A stretch of 64,000 nt of DNA from Lelliottia wanjuensis. Lineage in GTDB: Bacteria > Pseudomonadota > Gammaproteobacteria > Enterobacterales > Enterobacteriaceae. Where the stretch lies: positions 21,863 through 85,862 of the forward strand of contig NZ_JASSOT010000058.1 of NCBI RefSeq assembly GCF_030238365.1, read 5' to 3'. Under the pieces are notes generated by a model. That model searched no databases, was not told where the DNA came from, and saw only the letters and a list, made by a program, of their open reading frames with translations. Position 1 is the first letter of the stretch. Every line of letters begins with the position of its first letter. Shown here piece after piece: positions 38,037 to 48,304 of this stretch. The translations under genes were made by a program, and so were the position numbers.

Positions 38037-38587
38037 AGCCCCGGCAGCAGCATGTTGCCCGTTGACTGTAACAGTTCAGCGATGCCCATGTTCAGGACAT
38101 ACAGCAGCAGAACCAGAATCATCGGCGAAAAATCGATTCCACCCATGGCTGGCAGCAGATTGCGGATCGGGCGCAGGAGCGGCTCGGTCAGCTGAATCAT
38201 GGCGTACTCGACCGGACTACGGCCGCGGCTGACCCAGCTCATCACCGCCATCACCAGCAGCACCCAGAAGATCAGCAGGCCGATGGTTTTCAGCAGGATT
38301 AATACGGCGGCGATCCAGATGATCGGCTGGAAGGTGACCACCATAAACAGCACGATGGCTTTGATGATACTGAGCACAAACGCCACCAGCAGGGAGGCGC
38401 TGTCGATTGGCCCCATCGGCGGGATCACGCGGCGCAGCGGCCCAATCACAGGCTGCGTGATTTTCACGACAAACTGCGAGAAGGGGTTATAAAAATCACA
38501 GCGGGCCCACTGCATCCAGACGCGTAACAGCAGCGCCATCGTATACAGCTCAATGACCGTTGAGAGCAGGAAAGTCAACGTCTTCAT
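38021..38587 (-). CDS. yggT: YggT family inner-membrane protein
   Basis: A 188-aa protein with two YggT domains, each with two hydrophobic segments and a CDFYNPFSQ or [11 protein letters not shown] motif. E. coli YggT has been linked to osmotic tolerance and cation homeostasis, but the mechanism is unclear. It follows yggS by 18 bases on the same strand and overlaps yggU. Confidence 0.93.
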   Translation of the reverse strand: MKTLTFLLSTVIELYTMALLLRVWMQWARCDFYNPFSQFVVKITQPVIGPLRRVIPPMGPIDSASLLVAFVLSIIKAIVLFMVVTFQPIIWIAAVLILLKTIGLLIFWVLLVMAVMSWVSRGRSPVEYAMIQLTEPLLRPIRNLLPAMGGIDFSPMILVLLLYVLNMGIAELLQSTGNMLLPGLWMAL

Positions 38588-38605
38588 GGCGTTCCTCAGG
38601 TTTCC

Positions 38606-39310
38606 TTATTTTGGGGTGTAATCGCGCGCACCGAAAATAGCTGTGCCGATGCGCACCATAGTGCTGCCTGCCGCGATGGCGGCTTCCATATCATCCGACA
38701 TGCCCAGTGAAAGCGTGTCTACGGTGGTGTAGCGCGCTTTAAGCGCCTCAAATGCTACAGCCATTTGCTGTGCTACGGCAAACTGCCTGTCGTAACTCGT
38801 TTCGGGTGCCGGAATCGCCATCAGTCCACGCAAGGTCAGACCGGGCAGTTCCGCCACCTGTTCGGCCAGCGCATCCAGCTCAGCCAGAGTGATACCTGAC
38901 TTACTGTTCTCATCACTAATATTGATTTGAATCAGGATGTTAAGCGGAGCCATCCCGGCAGGGCGTTGATCGCTCAACCGCGTCGCGATACGCAGGCGGT
39001 CGACCGTATGACACCAGTCGAAATGCTCTGCGACCAGCCGACTTTTGTTCGACTGCAGCGGGCCGATAAAGTGCCATTGTAGGCTCGCCTTCCCGGCTTG
39101 CTGGAAATAGCGAATTTTGTCCACACCCTCCTGAACGTAGTTTTCACCAAAAGCACGCTGCCCGGCGTCGATGGCTTCTGCGATGGCGCTCGCAGGCTTG
39201 GTTTTACTCACTGCAAGCAACGAAACTTCTTCTGAAGCACGGCCGCAACGCGTTGCAGCGGCTGAGATTTTGTCCCTGACCTGTGCCAGGTTATGCGCAA
39301 TGTCGTTCAT
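38606..39310 (-). CDS. yggS: PLP homeostasis protein YggS
   Basis: A 234-aa PLP-binding protein of the alanine-racemase-like fold, which buffers pyridoxal phosphate and influences amino-acid pools. The PLP lysine is in LLAVSKTKPASAI; QWHFIGPLQSNK and SLGMSDDMEAAI are family blocks. The start at 39310 matches the E. coli length; the longer frame runs into the divergent yggR. The two genes overlap only in their control region. Confidence 0.95.
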   Translation of the reverse strand: MNDIAHNLAQVRDKISAAATRCGRASEEVSLLAVSKTKPASAIAEAIDAGQRAFGENYVQEGVDKIRYFQQAGKASLQWHFIGPLQSNKSRLVAEHFDWCHTVDRLRIATRLSDQRPAGMAPLNILIQINISDENSKSGITLAELDALAEQVAELPGLTLRGLMAIPAPETSYDRQFAVAQQMAVAFEALKARYTTVDTLSLGMSDDMEAAIAAGSTMVRIGTAIFGARDYTPK

Positions 39311-39328
39311 GAGTCCGAGGATGGTTGT

Positions 39329-40309
39329 ATGGATATGGAAGAAATTGTGGCCCTTAGTGTAAAGCATAATGTCTCGGATCTACACCTGTGCAGCGATTCC
39401 CCGCCGCGCTGGCGTAGATTAGGCAAACTCGAACCCGCGCCGTTTCCCCCGCCCGATGTCGCGCTGCTGTTAAAGTCCTGGCTGAATGACGAACAGCAGG
39501 GCGCATGGTGGGCGAACGGGCACGTGGATTTTGCGGTGACGTTGCTCGGCGGCCAGCGATTGCGCGCCAGCGCGTTCGTGCATATTCATGGCGTCTCGCT
39601 TACGCTGAGGCTGCTACCGGTGGAGTGCCCGCAGCTCTCGACGCTCGGCGTACCGCGCGTCATTCCCGATCTGCTCTCCAGTGACAACGGCCTGATTCTG
39701 GTCACGGGAGCGACCGGCAGCGGCAAATCCACCACGCTGGCGGCGATGGTGGATTATCTAAACCACCACTGCGACGGGCATATTCTGACGCTGGAAGATC
39801 CGGTGGAGTATGTCTATCAAAGCCACCGCTGTCTGATCCAGCAGCGTGAGATCGGCCTGCACTGCCCGACATTTGCGCAGGCGCTACGGGCGGCGCTGCG
39901 CGAAGATCCGGATGTCATTCTTCTGGGCGAACTGCGCGACAGCGAAACGATCCGCCTGGCGCTCACGGCGGCGGAGACCGGGCATCTGGTGCTGGCGACG
40001 CTGCATACGCGCGGAGCATCGCAGGCCATTGAACGGCTGGTGGACACTTTTCCGGCCGAAGAGAAAGATCCGGTGCGTAATCAGCTGGCAGGAAGTTTAC
40101 GTGCAGTACTGGCGCAAAAGCTGATGCGGGACGTTCAGGGCGGGCGGGTGGCGCTGTTCGAGATGCTGGTCAACACACCGGCTTCGGCGAACTTAATTCG
40201 CGAGGGGAAAACCTGGCAGTTGCCCGGCGTGATTCAGACCGGGCAGCAGGCGGGGATGCAGAACTTCGACCAGAGTCTCGCCGAGCGTAAAGCGCAGGGA
40301 AGGCTTTAG
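39329..40309 (+). CDS. yggR: PilT-like ATPase YggR
   Basis: A 326-aa type-IV-pilus retraction-like ATPase. Walker A is GATGSGKSTT, Walker B VILLGELRDSETI, and the His box TGHLVLATLHTRGA. The start MDMEEIVALSVKHNVSDLHLC at 39329 corresponds to E. coli YggR. It is divergent from yggS by 18 bases and convergent with ruvX (5 bases). No other pilus gene is in the window, so its partner system is uncertain. Confidence 0.93.
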   Translation: MDMEEIVALSVKHNVSDLHLCSDSPPRWRRLGKLEPAPFPPPDVALLLKSWLNDEQQGAWWANGHVDFAVTLLGGQRLRASAFVHIHGVSLTLRLLPVECPQLSTLGVPRVIPDLLSSDNGLILVTGATGSGKSTTLAAMVDYLNHHCDGHILTLEDPVEYVYQSHRCLIQQREIGLHCPTFAQALRAALREDPDVILLGELRDSETIRLALTAAETGHLVLATLHTRGASQAIERLVDTFPAEEKDPVRNQLAGSLRAVLAQKLMRDVQGGRVALFEMLVNTPASANLIREGKTWQLPGVIQTGQQAGMQNFDQSLAERKAQGRL

Positions 40310-40314
40310 CGACG

Positions 40315-40731
40315 TTAAAACCCTTGCTCGAAGAAACTTTCGAGGATGATCACCGCCGAGGCTGAATCGACGCTGCCTTTGTTCAGGGCGCGGAAGCCGC
40401 CGTGCTCAAACAGACCGGCGCGGGCTTCAACGGTGCTCAGGCGTTCATCGTGCAGCATAACCACGACGCCAAAGCGGCCATGGATCTTATTGGCAAATTT
40501 ACGCGCGCGGGCGGTGAGCGGCTGCTCGGTGCCATCCATGTTGAGTGGCAGGCCGACGATAACGGCTTCGGGTTGCCACTCTTTCAGCAGGCGCTCGATG
40601 ATGTTCCAGTCGGGCGTGCCGTCCTGGGCTTTTATCGCCGTCAGCGGACGCGCGGTGCCGGTAATGCGCTGGCCGATCGCCACGCCGATACTTCGGGTGC
40701 CGAAATCAAAACCAAGAAGGGTTCCGCTCAT
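40315..40731 (-). CDS. ruvX: RuvX/YqgF, RNase H-fold nuclease for 16S rRNA processing
   Basis: A 138-aa RNase H-fold protein involved in maturing the 5' end of 16S rRNA and proposed as a Holliday-junction resolvase. The active-site Asp lies in [14 protein letters not shown], with [12 protein letters not shown] and [10 protein letters not shown] downstream and an acidic [10 protein letters not shown] end. Its start overlaps the stop of yqgE by one base (TAATG on the minus strand). Confidence 0.94.
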   Translation of the reverse strand: MSGTLLGFDFGTRSIGVAIGQRITGTARPLTAIKAQDGTPDWNIIERLLKEWQPEAVIVGLPLNMDGTEQPLTARARKFANKIHGRFGVVVMLHDERLSTVEARAGLFEHGGFRALNKGSVDSASAVIILESFFEQGF

Positions 40732-41291
40732 TATGCGTGCCCCGCTACGCCAGGCATGGTCTGGATGTCGATACCAATGAGTTTCGCCGCTTCACGCCAG
40801 CGATCGGCGATCGGAGTTTTAAACAGAATGTTCAGGTCGGCAGGGGCGGTGAGCCACGCGTTGTCGAGGATCTCCTGCTCCAGCTGGCCTTTCTCCCAGG
40901 AGGAGTAGCCCAGCGCGACCAGCACTTCGGAAGGCTGATTATGCGTGCCCAGGGTTTCCAGCACGTCGCGTGAGGTGGTGATAACCGTATTATCGGAAAC
41001 GCGAATGCTGGAGGAGAAACCCGGAGGAGTATGCAGAATAAAGCCACGATCTTCTGCCAGCGGGCCGCCGAGCATCACCGGCTTATCAAGGCGGATCTCC
41101 GGGGCGCGATCTTCAGGGGTGATCTTGAGCTTTTCAAGAATGCCCTCGATTTGCAGATTTTCCAGCGGTTTGTTGATGATAATCCCCATCGCGCCGTCTT
41201 CGCTGTATTCGCAGATATAAACGACCGAGCGACGGAAAATCGGGTCCTGGAGAGCAGGCATGGCAATAAGAAAGTGATGCTGTAAATTCAT
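40731..41291 (-). CDS. yqgE: UPF0301 protein YqgE
   Basis: A 186-aa protein of the DUF179/UPF0301 family. The conserved blocks are [22 protein letters not shown] and [13 protein letters not shown]. Function is not known. It is directly coupled to ruvX and separated from gshB by a terminator. Length and order match E. coli. Confidence 0.94.
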   Translation of the reverse strand: MNLQHHFLIAMPALQDPIFRRSVVYICEYSEDGAMGIIINKPLENLQIEGILEKLKITPEDRAPEIRLDKPVMLGGPLAEDRGFILHTPPGFSSSIRVSDNTVITTSRDVLETLGTHNQPSEVLVALGYSSWEKGQLEQEILDNAWLTAPADLNILFKTPIADRWREAAKLIGIDIQTMPGVAGHA

Positions 41292-41325
41292 TGTCAGAGG
41301 TTCTGATTCCTGGTTTAAAAAGCGA

Positions 41326-41358
41326 CAAGGCCCAGTATGCGGAGAAACCTGGGCCTTG
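41326..41358 (-). terminator. Terminator after gshB
   Basis: Stem caaggcccag/ctgggccttg; on the minus strand it is followed by tcgctttttaaa. It lies between gshB and yqgE, so most gshB transcripts should end here. Confidence 0.75.
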
Positions 41359-41381
41359 TATATACTTCGCCGTTAAGCGAG

Positions 41382-42329
41382 TTACTGCTTCAGACGTTTT
41401 TCGATCGCGTCCATCAGCATGCCGGTAATGGAGACCGGGAACTCAGCTTCGATTTCGCGGATGCAGGTTGGGCTTGTGACGTTCACTTCCGTCAGGCGGT
41501 CGCCGATGATATCCAGGCCGACGAAAATCAGCCCTTTGGCTTTCAGCATCGGGCCGACGCGGCGGGCGATTTCCCAGTCGCTGTCGGTCAGGGGACGCGG
41601 TTCGCCACGGCCACCGGCGGCCAGGTTACCACGGGTTTCGCCGCCCTGCGGAATACGCGCCAGGCAGTAAGGCACCGGCTCGCCGTCAACCACCAGCACG
41701 CGTTTGTCGCCATCCACGATGGCCGGAATGTAGTTCTGCGCCATGCAGTAGCGGGTGCCGTGCTCGGTCAGGGTTTCTGCGATCACGCCAAGGTTCGGGT
41801 CACCCTCTTTGACGCGGAAGATCGACGCGCCACCCATGCCGTCCAGCGGCTTGAGGATGATATCGCCGTGCTTCTGCCAGAAGGCTTTCAGCTGCGCTTT
41901 GTTGCGCGTGACCAGCGTCTCTGGCGTCAGGTCAGAGAACCAGGCGGTATACAGCTTCTCGTTACAGTCGCGCAGACTCTGCGGTTTGTTGACGATAAGC
42001 GTGCCTTTCTCTTCTGCGCGCTCAAGGATATAGGTGCAGTAAATGAATTCGGTGTCGAACGGAGGATCTTTACGCATCAGGATCACGTCGAGTTCTGCGA
42101 GGGGGATATCCTGCTCAGAACCGAACTCGTACCATTTATCGTAATTTTGCTCGACGTTAACGATGCGCGTGCGGGCGCGGGCTTCACCATTGTTCAGGTA
42201 AAGATCGGCCATCTCCATGTAATGGAGCTGGTAGCCGCGACGCTGTGCTTCCAGCAGCATTGCGAAGCTGGAATCTTTCTTGATGTTAATGCTTGCGATG
42301 GGGTCCATCACGATGCCGAGCTTGATCAT
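41382..42329 (-). CDS. gshB: Glutathione synthetase
   Basis: A 315-aa ATP-grasp enzyme joining gamma-glutamylcysteine and glycine. Typical segments: IKLGIVMDPIASINIKKDSS, KPLDGMGGASIF and RIPQGGETRGNLAAGG. It is the second enzyme of glutathione synthesis; gshA is elsewhere. It follows rsmE by 20 bases on the same strand. No anomaly in length. Confidence 0.96.
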   Translation of the reverse strand: MIKLGIVMDPIASINIKKDSSFAMLLEAQRRGYQLHYMEMADLYLNNGEARARTRIVNVEQNYDKWYEFGSEQDIPLAELDVILMRKDPPFDTEFIYCTYILERAEEKGTLIVNKPQSLRDCNEKLYTAWFSDLTPETLVTRNKAQLKAFWQKHGDIILKPLDGMGGASIFRVKEGDPNLGVIAETLTEHGTRYCMAQNYIPAIVDGDKRVLVVDGEPVPYCLARIPQGGETRGNLAAGGRGEPRPLTDSDWEIARRVGPMLKAKGLIFVGLDIIGDRLTEVNVTSPTCIREIEAEFPVSITGMLMDAIEKRLKQ

Positions 42330-42349
42330 TGTTCTTCTCCGTTAATGCT

Positions 42350-43081
42350 TCAACCCAGATCGCCAAAACGCACCTGCAGTGCGGTGATGGCTGTGAGTGC
42401 AGTCGTCTCAGTACGTAGAACGCGAGGTCCCAACAGAATATCAGTAAATTGATAACGTGCGGTCATGGCAATTTCGTCCGCCGACAGCCCGCCTTCCGGG
42501 CCAATCAGCAGTCGTACGCGCTCGACCGGCAGCGGCAGCGTGTTGATGCTGGCGCTGGCACGCGGGTGAAGATTGAGCTTCAGACCGCTCTCTTCTTCGG
42601 CGCACCACGCCTCTAAATCCATCGGCGGGCGGATCTCCGGAATGCGGTTGCGACCGCACTGTTCGCACGCGGCGATGGCGATCTTCTGCCACTGCTGAAT
42701 CTTTTTGTTCAGACGTTCAGCATCCAGTTTAACGCCACAGCGCTCAGAAAAAAGTGGCGTAATGAGGCTTACACCCAGTTCGATCGATTTCTGGATGGTG
42801 AATTCCATCTTTTCACCGCGCGACATCACCTGGCCCAGATGGATATGCAGCGGGGATTCCCGGTCATCCACTTCGCCGCGCAGGACGTTAACCTGCACGC
42901 TCTTTTTATCGGCGCGGGTGATTTCGGCGTCGAAAACCTGGTTGCTGCCGTCTAAAAGCTGCACGGCCTGGCCCGCGCCCATGCGCAGTACGCGGCCAAC
43001 ATGGTTGGCGGCTTCGTCGGAAAGAGCAATTTCACTGCCAGCGGCAATCAGTTCCGGGTGATAAATGCGGGGGATGCGCAT
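42350..43081 (-). CDS. rsmE: 16S rRNA (uracil-N3)-methyltransferase RsmE
   Basis: A 243-aa SPOUT methyltransferase that modifies U1498 of 16S rRNA. The knot motifs are [15 protein letters not shown] and [16 protein letters not shown]. The start at 43081 ([10 protein letters not shown]) matches the E. coli protein; a frame start 15 bases upstream is ignored. It lies between endA and gshB in the conserved order. Confidence 0.95.
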   Translation of the reverse strand: MRIPRIYHPELIAAGSEIALSDEAANHVGRVLRMGAGQAVQLLDGSNQVFDAEITRADKKSVQVNVLRGEVDDRESPLHIHLGQVMSRGEKMEFTIQKSIELGVSLITPLFSERCGVKLDAERLNKKIQQWQKIAIAACEQCGRNRIPEIRPPMDLEAWCAEEESGLKLNLHPRASASINTLPLPVERVRLLIGPEGGLSADEIAMTARYQFTDILLGPRVLRTETTALTAITALQVRFGDLG

Positions 43082-43132
43082 AGTCAGAAATTCCATATGA
43101 GTACGGTATGAATCAATTGCCGCTAGTGTAGG

Positions 43133-43840
43133 TTAGCTCTTTTGCGCCTGGCAAGCGCGCTGCACATACGGGTTGTGATTCCCCTGGACTTTGGCGATGC
43201 GGTTATCGCGCTCGCACTCCCAGTCGGTGACCGGATACTGCTTATCCCAGGCGTTGAACAGCTGAGTTTGCTGGCGGGAGAGATTCAGCTCGTAGCGATC
43301 GCGCATATAGAAGTAGGTGCGGGCGATGCTGCCGCGCGCGCGGGCCGGCGGCTCGGCGACTTTCTCTTTGAAATCGACCTTCATTCCGCACTGGCCGTAC
43401 TGGCCCTCGCCGCCGTTCCACTGGCTGTACATGAAGTTGGCGCGGTCGCCATTCACTTCGCCCACGGCCGGTTGCAGGTTGTGCATATCACTTTCGATCT
43501 GGCGATAGACCGGATCTTTGGCGCAGTTTTTACGCCCGCCGTCCTGCCAGCACTGGCGCTGGTGACCAAACTGCCATGCCGGAACCACGTGTTCCCATTC
43601 GATTCGGTTGGCGCGGTTTTCATTTTTACGCACTTTGTAACCGCACGACTCGAGGTCAACGACCCCTTTTTTACCCTGCCAGTTAATTTTGCAGCCGCAG
43701 TAGAAATCACCCGGTGCATCGGCGTTCACCTTGACGCCTGCGGCTTTGGCCTGAGAAAAATTGTTGATACCGTCGGCCAGCGCAGGACCTGCGAGCACTG
43801 TCGCCAGAAGGGCAACAGCGAAAGAATAATTACGGGACAT
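43133..43840 (-). CDS. endA: DNA-specific endonuclease I
   Basis: A 235-aa periplasmic nuclease cutting double-stranded DNA. A signal peptide with core [17 protein letters not shown] ends near residue 22. The catalytic His is in [14 protein letters not shown], with a CGMKVDF and several cysteines that form disulphides, as in E. coli EndA. The start at 43840 gives the known length. It lies between sprT and rsmE. Confidence 0.96.
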   Translation of the reverse strand: MSRNYSFAVALLATVLAGPALADGINNFSQAKAAGVKVNADAPGDFYCGCKINWQGKKGVVDLESCGYKVRKNENRANRIEWEHVVPAWQFGHQRQCWQDGGRKNCAKDPVYRQIESDMHNLQPAVGEVNGDRANFMYSQWNGGEGQYGQCGMKVDFKEKVAEPPARARGSIARTYFYMRDRYELNLSRQQTQLFNAWDKQYPVTDWECERDNRIAKVQGNHNPYVQRACQAQKS

Positions 43841-43934
43841 CTCAAACTCCGTGTCAAAACGAGCCCGCAACGTAGCGAAAGATGTTCCAGTATGCAATCA
43901 GTCAGATCAGGAAAGTTCCTGATTGTTCAATTGA

Positions 43935-44432
43935 TTATTCTGCGACCAGCGGTTCACCGCATTTGACGCAGCGGTAGGAGGCTTCGCCGCGCACCACGCG
44001 ATTGTGACGCCGGACGGTCAGCTGATGCTGCTGGCACTGGCAGCGATAGGGGAAGGTGTTACGCCGTACTGATTCCAGCTCGAACTGGTGCGTGCGCCGG
44101 GCGGGAACGCCGAGCACGGCTTCCATCATCCATTTCCACTCCTTGCCGTGCGGTGCCACGCGGCCAAAGTGTTTCCACACCAGCAAGTGCGCCAGTTCGT
44201 GCGGGACCACTTCCTCGATAAACGCCTGCTGATTTTCCATCATCAGCACCGGATTCAGGCGGATCTCATAGGATTCAAGCCAGGCGGTGCCCGCCGAGGT
44301 GCCACGCTGCTGATAGACCAGTTTGGGTTCAGGATAGTTGCGCCCGAGTTTCAGGTTGGCTTGCGCGAGTTTATCCCGCAAAGCGTGCATGACGGCTTGC
44401 TGGAGGGCGATGGGAAGGCGTGAGGTTTTCAT
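43935..44432 (-). CDS. sprT: SprT metalloprotease-like protein
   Basis: A 165-aa SprT-family protein. The zinc motif HELAH (in [17 protein letters not shown]) and a C-terminal zinc ribbon (CQCQ...[10 protein letters not shown]) are complete. The E. coli gene was found in a screen for genes affecting bolA expression; a protease activity is supposed but not shown there. It is followed by endA in the same direction. Confidence 0.93.
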   Translation of the reverse strand: MKTSRLPIALQQAVMHALRDKLAQANLKLGRNYPEPKLVYQQRGTSAGTAWLESYEIRLNPVLMMENQQAFIEEVVPHELAHLLVWKHFGRVAPHGKEWKWMMEAVLGVPARRTHQFELESVRRNTFPYRCQCQQHQLTVRRHNRVVRGEASYRCVKCGEPLVAE

Positions 44433-44481
44433 AGGGGCAGAGGATAAAACGGGAGACAGGGCGGGTGCAAGAGGAGGTTTC

Positions 44482-44509
44482 GCCCGGCAAGCTTGCGCCG
44501 CCGGGCGGG
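44482..44509. repeat. Single REP between sprT and galP
   Basis: gcccggcaagcttgcgccgccgggc with near-perfect symmetry. It lies 5 bases before the galP stop codon. Confidence 0.75.
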
Positions 44510-44513
44510 GTTC

Positions 44514-45911
44514 TTAGTTGCTGGCGCCAATCTCGCGCAGCGGACGACCTTTCATCAGGTTACGTTCGATATGTTCCAGGGAAACGTGTTTGGTTTCAGG
44601 AACCAGCCACAGGGTCAGAACAATAAAGAACAGGTTCAGACCGCCGTACACCCAGAAGGTGTTGGCGTTGCCGAGTGTATTGAGCATGGTCAGGAAGGTT
44701 GCGCCGACGATCATGTTGGCGATCCAGTTGGTCGCGGTTGAGCAGGTGATACCGAAATCACGCCCTTTCAGCGGCTGAATTTCGGAACACAAGACCCAAA
44801 TCAGCGGACCGGCACTCATCGCAAAACCGACGATAAACATCAGCAGCATCCCCACGGCAAAGTACTGTGCGGTCGCGGAGTGAATGCCCACATGCATCAT
44901 GGTCCCCAGCACGCCCATGCCGACTGCCATCACCAGGAAGCCTAAGGTCAGCGTCGGTTTACGGCCCCAGCGGTCCACCAGACCGATGGCGATAAAGGTC
45001 GCCAGCACGTTGGTCAGACCGACGATCACCGTCCCCCACATCTGTTCGGTGGTGTTGGTGTAGCCCGCCAGTTCAAAGATTTTTGGCGCGTAGTACATGA
45101 TGACGTTCATCCCGGTGAACTGTTGCATCACCTGCAGCAGCACGCCGAGGAACACCGCGCGACGGAAGTTGCTGTTCTCTTTAAACAGCGCCCAGCCGGT
45201 CTGTTTGACCTTCAGGCTTTCGCGGATTTCATCAAGTTCATGTTTGGCTTCTGCGCTGGTATCACGCAGGCGCATCAGCACACGTTCCGCGTCGTGGAAG
45301 CGGCGCTTAGCGGCATACCAGCGTGGGCTGTCCGGCAGGAAGAAGACGCCGATCAGCAGCAGAATCGCCGGGATGATAATCACACCCAGCATCCAGCGCC
45401 ATGCGCCGCTGTAGCTGAACGCGGTATCAGACAGGTACGCGCCGAGGATACCGATGGTGATCATCAGCTGGTACATGGAGATCATGCTGCCGCGAATTTT
45501 CTCCGGCGCAATTTCCGACAGGTAGAGCGGGGCGGTATACGACGCCACGCCGACCGCCAGGCCGAGCAGTACGCGAGAGATAATCAGCACTTCGACGTTA
45601 GGCGCGGCGGCAGAGCAGAGCGAACCGGCGACAAACAGAATCGCGCCGATCATCAGGCTCTTTTTACGCCCGAGGCGATAGGAGAGCCAGCCGCTGCCGA
45701 CGGCACCGACGGCAGCACCGAACATCATGGAGCTCACCACCCATTCCTGGGTGTGCGGGCTAATCTGGAATTCATCGGTGATGAAGGGTAAAGCACCGGC
45801 AATGACGCCGATATCCAGGCCGAAAAGAAGTCCTGCCAGGGCTGCGAGGAAGCAGACAAAGAATGTCATCGCCTTGTTGGACGTACGCCCCTGTTTTTTA
45901 TTGTCAGGCAT
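44514..45911 (-). CDS. galP: Galactose:proton symporter GalP
   Basis: A 465-aa sugar-porter-family permease with 12 membrane segments that imports galactose and glucose with protons. Family signatures [24 protein letters not shown] and [10 protein letters not shown] are present. The ATG at 45911 (MPDNKKQGR) matches the E. coli start; an earlier in-frame start is ignored. A perfect GalR/GalS operator and a CRP site lie upstream, as expected for its galactose control. Confidence 0.96.
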   Translation of the reverse strand: MPDNKKQGRTSNKAMTFFVCFLAALAGLLFGLDIGVIAGALPFITDEFQISPHTQEWVVSSMMFGAAVGAVGSGWLSYRLGRKKSLMIGAILFVAGSLCSAAAPNVEVLIISRVLLGLAVGVASYTAPLYLSEIAPEKIRGSMISMYQLMITIGILGAYLSDTAFSYSGAWRWMLGVIIIPAILLLIGVFFLPDSPRWYAAKRRFHDAERVLMRLRDTSAEAKHELDEIRESLKVKQTGWALFKENSNFRRAVFLGVLLQVMQQFTGMNVIMYYAPKIFELAGYTNTTEQMWGTVIVGLTNVLATFIAIGLVDRWGRKPTLTLGFLVMAVGMGVLGTMMHVGIHSATAQYFAVGMLLMFIVGFAMSAGPLIWVLCSEIQPLKGRDFGITCSTATNWIANMIVGATFLTMLNTLGNANTFWVYGGLNLFFIVLTLWLVPETKHVSLEHIERNLMKGRPLREIGASN

Positions 45912-45974
45912 TATGCCCTCCAGTTGGGTTATCAATTTTATCAATGTAAAGGGTAGGTGAGTACGACGTAAAAA

Positions 45975-45994
45975 TATGTGACATATCTCACGTT
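45975..45994 (-). promoter_or_regulatory. CRP site of galP
   Basis: tgtga-catatc-tcacg (45977-45992) matches the CRP consensus with one arm difference. It lies 66-81 bases upstream of the galP start, next to the GalR operator. Confidence 0.7.
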
Positions 45995-45995
45995 G

Positions 45996-46011
45996 GTGTA
46001 ATCGGTTACAC
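45996..46011 (-). promoter_or_regulatory. GalR/GalS operator of galP
   Basis: gtgtaatcggttacac is a full match to the consensus GTGNAANCGNTTNCAC, and a symmetric palindrome. It overlaps the expected galP promoter region; GalR and GalS repress galP in E. coli. Confidence 0.85.
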
Positions 46012-46206
46012 TCGATGCAAACTGTCAGTATTATTAAAGCTATGAAAATATAGTGTTAATTCTGTTGATGCGCATCCCGTTTGGCGCAGTTTAGGACTTA
46101 ACTGAAATGAAATGTAACAGCAGATGAAGGCAGAACATGCAAAGAGATTAATCTGAAATGAAGGGCTGTAGAGGGTGGTGTAAGCGGTTTCATTAGGTGG
46201 TTTTTT

Positions 46207-46282
46207 GTCGGGTGGCGGCTACGCCTTACCCGACCTACAAAACCGTAACTCGTAGGTCGGGTAAGCGCAGCTCCACCCGACA
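46207..46282. repeat. BIME of two inverted REP units
   Basis: Left unit gtcgggtggcggctacgcc ending acccgacctac and right unit gtaggtcgggtaagcgc ending ccacccgac, in opposite orientation with an 18-base spacer. Confidence 0.8.
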
Positions 46283-46302
46283 AAGGCAGCGCGCACAAAT
46301 GC

Positions 46303-46330
46303 AAAAGGCCAGCACAAGGCTGGCCTTTTC
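46303..46330 (-). terminator. Terminator after metK
   Basis: Stem aaaggccagc/gctggccttt with a 4-5-base loop; T-runs follow on both strands, so it may work in both directions. It lies 17 bases past the metK stop. Confidence 0.75.
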
Positions 46331-46346
46331 AAACGCTATCGGTCGA

Positions 46347-47501
46347 TTACTTCAGACCGGCAGCTTCACGCAGCAGGGCGGCTTTGTCGGTTTTTTCCCA
46401 TGGGAAATGTTCGCGACCAAAGTGACCGTATGCAGCGGTTTCTTTGTAGATTGGGTGCAGCAGATCCAGCATCTGGATCAGGCCGTATGGACGCAGGTCG
46501 AAGAACTCGCGCACCAGCAGGGTCAGCTGTTCGGTAGAGATCTTCTCGGTACCGAAGGTTTCGACCATGATGGAGGTCGGTTCTGCCACGCCGATAGCGT
46601 AGGAGACCTGAATCTCACAGCGATCGGCCAGGCCTGCAGCAACGATGTTTTTCGCCACATAACGTGCCGCGTATGCCGCAGAGCGGTCAACTTTAGACGG
46701 ATCTTTACCGGAGAACGCGCCGCCACCGTGACGAGCCATGCCGCCGTAGGTATCAACGATGATCTTACGACCGGTCAGACCGCAGTCGCCCATTGGGCCA
46801 CCGATAACAAAACGGCCAGTCGGGTTGATGTGGTATTTGGTCGAGGCATTCAGCCATTCTGCAGGCAGAACCGGCTTAATGATCTCTTCCATTACCGCTT
46901 CCTGCAGCGTTTTAAGCGCAACGTCTTCGGAGTGCTGAGTCGACAGAACAACCGCGTCGATGCCGACGATTTTGCCGTCGTCATACTGGAAAGTGATCTG
47001 GCTTTTTGCATCCGGGCGCAGCCACGGCAGCGTGCCGTTTTTACGCACTTCAGCCTGACGCTGCACCAGACGGTGGGCGTAAGTGATTGGCGCAGGCATC
47101 AGCACGTCGGTTTCGTTGGTTGCATAGCCAAACATCAGGCCCTGGTCGCCAGCACCCTGCTCGAGCGGGTCGGTACGGTCAACGCCCTGGTTGATGTCCG
47201 GGGACTGTTTGCCAATCGCGCTCAAAACGGCGCAAGAGTTGGCATCAAAGCCCATATCAGAATGCACGTAGCCGATTTCACGCACGGTGTTACGGGTGAT
47301 CTCTTCGATATCAACCCATGCACTGGTGGTGATCTCACCACCAACCAGAACCATGCCAGTTTTGACATAGGTTTCGCACGCCACGCGCGCTTTAGGATCC
47401 TGTTCCAGGATCGCATCCAGCACTGCATCGGAGATTTGGTCAGCGATTTTATCAGGATGCCCTTCTGATACAGACTCGGACGTAAACAGGTGTTTTGCCA
47501 T
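46347..47501 (-). CDS. metK: S-adenosylmethionine synthase
   Basis: A 384-aa enzyme making SAM from methionine and ATP. Signatures are [30 protein letters not shown] and [19 protein letters not shown]. The start at 47501 ([10 protein letters not shown]) matches E. coli; four extra in-frame codons upstream are ignored. A cluster of three MetJ-box-like octamers lies 120-145 bases upstream. It is divergent from the yqgB-speA unit, and both consume or make SAM-linked polyamine precursors. Confidence 0.97.
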   Translation of the reverse strand: MAKHLFTSESVSEGHPDKIADQISDAVLDAILEQDPKARVACETYVKTGMVLVGGEITTSAWVDIEEITRNTVREIGYVHSDMGFDANSCAVLSAIGKQSPDINQGVDRTDPLEQGAGDQGLMFGYATNETDVLMPAPITYAHRLVQRQAEVRKNGTLPWLRPDAKSQITFQYDDGKIVGIDAVVLSTQHSEDVALKTLQEAVMEEIIKPVLPAEWLNASTKYHINPTGRFVIGGPMGDCGLTGRKIIVDTYGGMARHGGGAFSGKDPSKVDRSAAYAARYVAKNIVAAGLADRCEIQVSYAIGVAEPTSIMVETFGTEKISTEQLTLLVREFFDLRPYGLIQMLDLLHPIYKETAAYGHFGREHFPWEKTDKAALLREAAGLK

Positions 47502-47924
47502 GTTATATTTCACCTAAGGAGTATTTGGTAAGCTCAAACTGCTGTGCGCAATGGCCGTAGAAGACGATTCTACCAAGACCTGCAGGTAAATAACACCGGC
47601 AGTCTGAGTGTTAATCAGTATAGATGGATTAACATCTGGACGGCTATTTTAGGTCACTTCTTCGCCCGATTTCCAGTTTTTTTTGACCCCGCTCTCATTG
47701 TGCTGAAATCGCAGGTGGAAATTTTTCCTGACGGTACTGGCAAGGTGCGCATTAATGTTTTGCATTTTGCCCCTCTTATCGGTATAAAACGCGGCGCGCG
47801 GCTCATACAAAAAAGCGCTCGATGATTTCATCGTGTCGCCACTTCCAGCCGGGTTGAGCAGTGAATACTTAGCTTTGGCTTGAGGTTCGTCTTCTGAAGG
47901 CGGCCGTGGAGGTGATACCCGATA
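47502..47924. other. metK control region and start of the speA leader
   Basis: No supported gene. Frames on both strands (for example 47544-47825 plus and 47649-47933 minus) overlap each other and lack family resemblance. It holds the metK promoter with MetJ-box-like repeats at 47622-47645 and, at its right end, the strong Shine-Dalgarno ggaggtga at 47908. Confidence 0.5.
47622..47645 (-). promoter_or_regulatory. Candidate MetJ operator of metK
   Basis: Three adjacent octamers, agatggat, taacatct and ggacggct, match AGACGTCT at 5, 5 and 6 of 8 positions. MetJ repression of metK is established in E. coli; the exact site is inference. Confidence 0.45.
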
Positions 47925-48077
47925 ATGAACCATCGTTTTCCGCTAACTCAGTTACGCCGTTCTGGCGTACGTCTGTTTCCCGCTACTCGCATTTCTATTC
48001 TGCAAACCTGCCGATGTTATACCCATTTCGGTGCTTCTCAGGATTCCAGGGCCGGCCATCCGCTTTGTGAAAACTGA
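47925..48077 (+). CDS. Possible 50-aa Arg-rich leader reading frame upstream of speA
   Basis: A 50-codon frame preceded by ggaggtga at 47908-47915, an almost complete anti-16S match, though the spacing to ATG (12 bases from ggagg) is rather long. The peptide opens MNHRFPLTQLRRSGVRLF and is rich in arginine in its first 31 residues. A small hairpin (aacaag/cttgtt, about 48076-48094) follows the stop. Given speA makes agmatine from arginine, an attenuation or sensing role would make sense, but this is speculation. It could also be only part of an untranslated leader. Confidence 0.35.
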   Translation: MNHRFPLTQLRRSGVRLFPATRISILQTCRCYTHFGASQDSRAGHPLCEN

Positions 48078-48111
48078 ACAAGGGCGCTCTTGTTAATTCA
48101 GGAGTTATCTC

Positions 48112-48168
48112 GTGGTTTCTCCGAACCTTGTCATACAGAGTTCGGTTACGTGTTTTACAATGATATGA
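48112..48168 (+). CDS. Possible 18-aa upstream frame coupled to yqgB
   Basis: GTG start at 48112 with the ribosome site aggag 7 bases upstream. The frame codes for [18 protein letters not shown] and its stop overlaps the yqgB start as ATGA (48165-48168). The arrangement is typical of translational coupling, where reading the short frame would open the yqgB start. Confidence 0.35.
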   Translation: MVSPNLVIQSSVTCFTMI

Positions 48169-48296
48169 ATAAGAAACCGGTCGCACGGTCTGGATTTCAG
48201 CACACTCTGCTGGAAGACGGGGCCGTTTATGGGTTGTTATCGCGGTGTGACACTGCGATAGTAGTCAACTGTTTTACACTTAATACAAAGAGTTGA
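48165..48296 (+). CDS. yqgB: Small protein YqgB
   Basis: A 43-aa protein aligning with E. coli YqgB ([17 protein letters not shown] opening and a near-identical [10 protein letters not shown] end). It has the same length and place, immediately upstream of speA with 8 bases between. In E. coli it has been connected with acid adaptation; mechanism unknown. The start is supported by that alignment, the local ribosome site being weak, which fits coupling from the upstream short frame. Confidence 0.8.
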   Translation: MNKKPVARSGFQHTLLEDGAVYGLLSRCDTAIVVNCFTLNTKS

Positions 48297-48304
48297 GGTT
48301 CGCT

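Larger units (their letters stand above)
46012..46346. other. Gap between galP and metK
   Basis: Apart from the galP promoter, it contains a REP pair (46207-46282: gtcgggtggcggctacgcc...acccgac and its inverted partner) and the metK terminator (46303-46330). No gene is seen. Confidence 0.6.

Noticed and set aside
47544..47933. Overlapping frames on both strands between metK and yqgB
   Set aside because: They conflict with each other and lie in the metK promoter and speA leader; no similarity recognised.
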